Source: Acidobacteriota bacterium
GTDB lineage: Bacteria > Acidobacteriota > Vicinamibacteria > Vicinamibacterales > UBA2999
Assembly (NCBI GenBank): GCA_947465275.1
Contig: CANIAI010000094.1
Span: forward strand, 1-8,140
Length of the DNA stretch: 8,140 nt
Reading direction: 5' to 3'
Shown here: positions 6,239-8,140 of the stretch, piece after piece
How positions within the stretch are numbered: the first letter of the stretch is position 1
Layout of the letters: each line of letters opens with the position of its first letter
The notes under the pieces: generated by a model
Told to the model about the DNA's origin: nothing
What the model saw: the letters and a program-made list of their open reading frames with translations, nothing else
Databases searched by the model: none
Program-made: the position numbers and the translations under genes

Positions 6239-7293
6239 TTCACGAACAACCGAAGGAACGTGCGGGCGAAGAGTGAGGCGGTCACGTCGGGATCGGTCTG
6301 CGAGATGGCGCTCGTGAGCGCATCGCTGTTCGCGAGCAGGACCAGCGTGAGACGCCGATCGGGCAGCTTCACCATCAGGGTTGAATAGGCGTCGCGGGCG
6401 AGCCCTGCCTGCCAGACGACCCGCTGCCCGTTGTACGACTGCACGAACCAGCCGAGACCAGTCGGTCGTCCGGCCGGCGCGGACCAGGCCGCCGCCTGCG
6501 CGGCGTCCGACATCAGGAGCCCGTCGCCGATGGCAGCGTCGAAGCTCGCGAGGTCACGCGCGGTCGAGATCAATCCGCTCGAGGGACTGAATGGCGCCGC
6601 GGCGAACTCAGACCGGGCCGCCGCCTGGCGGGCGTCCACGCGATACGGAGTCGCGATCCGGCGTGCGACCGCGGCGTAGCGTTCGATCGTGGCGCCGGGC
6701 AGCGTGCGGCTCGGCTGCACGTCGGCCAGTTCGCGACCCGGCAGGGAATCGAACATCGCCAGGCGGTCGAGCACCCGTGCGCTGAACCCACGGCCGAACG
6801 GCTCACCGGCACATTGGAGCGTGACGCCCGAGAGGATGTCGAACCTCGCAGGGTCGAATCGATAGGACCCGGTCGCGGAGACGTGCGCGAGCAGATCGGT
6901 GATGGTGGTCGACGCGTCGGCGAAGGGCGTCCACCGAATCACCCGGTCGGTGAGTTCGAGCCGCCCGGAGTCGACGCACTCGCCGAGGAGGTAGGCTGCG
7001 GAGATCGACTGGGTGAGGCCGAGGACCGGGAACGGGGTGGTCGGTGTGACCGGGACGGCCGACGCGACGTCGGCGTAGCCGTAGCCCCGCTGCCAGACGA
7101 TGCGACCGTCCTGTACGAGCGCGGCGGAGAGCCCGGGGATTCCGAACTGCAGACGCAGGGCATCGAGATAGCGGTCGAGCAAGCCGGCTCCGAGCCCCTG
7201 CGCATGGGACGTCGGGGCGAGCAGGACGCACGCCAGCAGCACGACGGAGAGGACTCGCAGGGGCCGCACGACGATCACTGAGCTCTGCGGCAT
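6235..7293 (-). CDS. Exported beta-lactamase-fold (serine hydrolase family) protein, probable pseudoenzyme
   Basis: This 352-residue precursor has a signal peptide (positive n-region, core VLSVVLLACVLLA, predicted cut after SHA, residue 31). The fold is that of the class C beta-lactamase/penicillin-binding serine hydrolases: GIPGLSAALVQDGRIVWQRGYGYAD near 51-75, LGECVDSGRLELTDRV near 103-118, PSSGLISTARDLASF near 237-251, and LPDRRLTLVLLANSD at 310-324. The catalytic positions are not conserved. Where relatives have SxTK, the sequence reads GLTQ (Gly92, Gln95), so nucleophile Ser and general-base Lys are gone. The YSN position is probably FDP (146-148). The HxG position, often WHYG in related proteins, is WQAG (Gln295-Gly297). 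It is therefore probably not a hydrolase, but a ligand- or protein-binding periplasmic protein. The frame has no break, so it is not a decaying pseudogene. It starts the three-gene minus-strand operon. Confidence 0.85.
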   Translation of the reverse strand: MPQSSVIVVRPLRVLSVVLLACVLLAPTSHAQGLGAGLLDRYLDALRLQFGIPGLSAALVQDGRIVWQRGYGYADVASAVPVTPTTPFPVLGLTQSISAAYLLGECVDSGRLELTDRVIRWTPFADASTTITDLLAHVSATGSYRFDPARFDILSGVTLQCAGEPFGRGFSARVLDRLAMFDSLPGRELADVQPSRTLPGATIERYAAVARRIATPYRVDARQAAARSEFAAAPFSPSSGLISTARDLASFDAAIGDGLLMSDAAQAAAWSAPAGRPTGLGWFVQSYNGQRVVWQAGLARDAYSTLMVKLPDRRLTLVLLANSDALTSAISQTDPDVTASLFARTFLRLFVN

Positions 7294-7392
7294 GATAACA
7301 CCAGCTGGGACGGTGATTGTGCTATCGTGGCGCCTATCCGAGCAGATATGAGTTCGCGCAGGGGAGTTGGCGAGCGGGGGGGGCAGTGGGGC
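7294..7392. promoter_or_regulatory. Divergent intergenic region, probable promoters on both strands
   Basis: These 99 bases separate two divergently transcribed genes, so they must carry or adjoin promoters for both. On the + strand an extended -10-like element TGCTATCGT (TG at 7320-7321, TATCGT at 7323-7328) is the best candidate, without a recognisable -35. On the minus strand CACAAT (7322-7317) is a weak -10 candidate. A run of eight G residues (7376-7383) ends 9 bases before ATG 7393 and may act as a poor ribosome binding site; AGGGGAG at 7360-7366 is too far away. No clear operator palindrome is visible. Confidence 0.3.
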
Positions 7393-7941
7393 ATGTCGGT
7401 GCCGCGGCGATCGCTGCGCGTCGGCCTGACGCTGCTGGCGCTCCTGTGCATCGTCCCGGCGAGCGCCCGTGCCGACGGGCCGCGCATCGTGCCGCTGGTG
7501 CGCGACGGCAACGTGCTCGTGACGTTCGACCTGACCGAAGGCTTCACGACGCAGGTCCGTGAGGCGATTCGCAGCGGGCTGAAGACCACCTTCACGTTCA
7601 ACGTCGAACTCCGGCTCGCCGTGCCGGCCTGGGTAGACCGCACGATCGCCACGGCGGTCGTCACCAATGTCGTCGAGTACGACAATCTCACCCGCGAGGC
7701 AACGCTGGTCCGCATGCTCGACGGGCGTGTCGAGAAGCAGGACGTGGCCGCCGACGACGCAGCCATCCGCGAATGGCTGACCGGCTTCTACCGGCTGCCG
7801 CTCTTCAAGACCGCGCTCCTCGAACCGAACCGCGAGTACTACGTTCGTGTCGTCGCGACCGCGCGTCCGACCAATGGCGTGCTGCTGTGGCCCTGGGGCA
7901 GTGGTACCTCGGGTCAGGCGAAGTTCACCTTCCTCCGCTGA
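7393..7941 (+). CDS. Exported DUF4390-family protein
   Basis: With ATG 7393 as the start the protein has 182 residues and a textbook signal peptide: basic MSVPRRSLR, core VGLTLLALLCIV, predicted cleavage after SARA (residue 27). Earlier in-frame starts (GTG 7327, ATG 7348) would put up to 22 extra Arg/Gly-rich residues before it and are less likely. The mature part fits DUF4390: a beta-rich domain with GNVLVTFDLTEGFT near 39-52, a strand pair ending in VVTNVVEYDNLTREATLVR, a WLTGFYRLPLF segment near 128-138, REYYVRVVATAR near 147-158, and WPW near 166-168. The family's biochemical function is not established to my knowledge. In proteobacteria its genes are often found next to NtrY-type kinases, but no kinase gene follows here. 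It is probably periplasmic, as no other membrane segment is present. The gene stands alone on this strand and converges with a minus-strand gene 24 bp downstream. Confidence 0.85.
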   Translation: MSVPRRSLRVGLTLLALLCIVPASARADGPRIVPLVRDGNVLVTFDLTEGFTTQVREAIRSGLKTTFTFNVELRLAVPAWVDRTIATAVVTNVVEYDNLTREATLVRMLDGRVEKQDVAADDAAIREWLTGFYRLPLFKTALLEPNREYYVRVVATARPTNGVLLWPWGSGTSGQAKFTFLR

Positions 7942-7965
7942 CGATCACCCGCCGCTGCTGACGCC

Positions 7966-8139
7966 TCAGGGCTTCGGCGTGCTCTGTACGATCACCCGCT
8001 CGGCGAGCGCACGGCTCCTGATGAGCGTGTTGCGGATCGCCGCCCCGAACGTGCTGAACGGCCGGACAGCCACCAGCCGTGCCGCGGGCTCGGTCGGGGC
8101 CTCGAAGGTGTGCAGCATCAGGCTCGCCAACTCCTCGTA
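7966..8139 (-). CDS. Unrecognised protein, C-terminal 57 residues (5' end outside window)
   Basis: The minus strand has an open frame from the window edge (first full codon 8139-8137) to a TGA at 7968-7966. The peptide runs YEELASLMLHTFEAPTE, then LVAVRPFSTFGAAIR and RALAERVIVQSTPKP. It mixes hydrophobic and charged residues in a normal protein-like way with high-GC codon use, unlike the Arg/Pro/Ala-rich readings in the other frames. A convergent gene end 24 bp from the DUF4390 stop is a natural arrangement. I cannot assign a family. There is no sign of a membrane segment in the visible part. No good terminator hairpin separates it from the DUF4390 gene. Confidence 0.6.
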   Translation of the reverse strand, partial: YEELASLMLHTFEAPTEPAARLVAVRPFSTFGAAIRNTLIRSRALAERVIVQSTPKP

Positions 8140-8140
8140 G

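Noticed and set aside
7327..7392. Extended N-terminus of the DUF4390 protein from GTG 7327
   Set aside because: It would place 22 Arg/Gly-rich residues before a well-formed signal peptide and would overlap the candidate -10 element.
7941..7999. 12-base direct repeat ACGATCACCCGC at 7941-7952 and 7988-7999
   Set aside because: There are only two copies, one inside a coding frame. A 12-mer match somewhere in 8 kb of GC-rich sequence is expected by chance.
7847..8140. Open frame on the plus strand running off the right edge
   Set aside because: It starts inside the DUF4390 gene in another frame and lies antisense to a more protein-like minus-strand frame.

Overview
The window is dense, GC-rich bacterial chromosome with G/C-biased third codon positions. 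The content is Gram-negative: an outer-membrane beta-barrel, exported proteins with signal peptides, and stacked soluble hybrid histidine kinases with an HDF(N/K)NLL H-box. Together with the DUF4390 and M48 proteins this fits Acidobacteriota, possibly Vicinamibacteria. The taxonomic guess comes from recalled family resemblance and is not proven. No rRNA, tRNA, CRISPR array, insertion sequence, integrase or attachment site is visible.

Bases 1-4101 (+ strand) are a two-component signalling block. It contains the C-terminal end of a hybrid kinase cut by the window edge (1-526), a complete sensorless hybrid kinase (635-1762), a small protein that looks like a degenerate Hpt phosphotransfer domain (1776-2261, 13 bp after the kinase with a good ribosome binding site), and a second complete hybrid kinase (2419-4101). 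The last gene carries a remnant receiver-like domain at its N-terminus and has its own candidate TATAAT promoter. The partial kinase and the last kinase are clearly paralogous around the ATP-binding/receiver junction (31 of 33 bases identical at 26-58 and 3601-3633). This suggests local duplication and divergence. No transmembrane sensor and no DNA-binding output domain is encoded here, so input and output must come from elsewhere.

Bases 4149-7293 (- strand) hold a probable three-gene cell-envelope operon, transcribed right to left. The first gene is an exported protein of the serine beta-lactamase-like fold whose three catalytic motifs all appear to be lost. The second is a small outer-membrane beta-barrel whose TTG start overlaps the previous stop. 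The third is an exported M48 zinc metalloprotease with an intact HExxH site and a C-terminal extension. A periplasmic or outer-membrane quality-control role is a reasonable inference but is not shown by the sequence.

Bases 7294-8140: a 99-bp divergent intergenic region leads to an exported DUF4390-family protein on the + strand (7393-7941). After it comes the convergent C-terminal end of an unrecognised - strand gene (7966-8139) that runs off the window. The two most unusual items are the catalytically dead-looking serine-hydrolase homologue kept in an operon with an active-looking protease, and the kinase cluster with degenerate receiver and Hpt modules.
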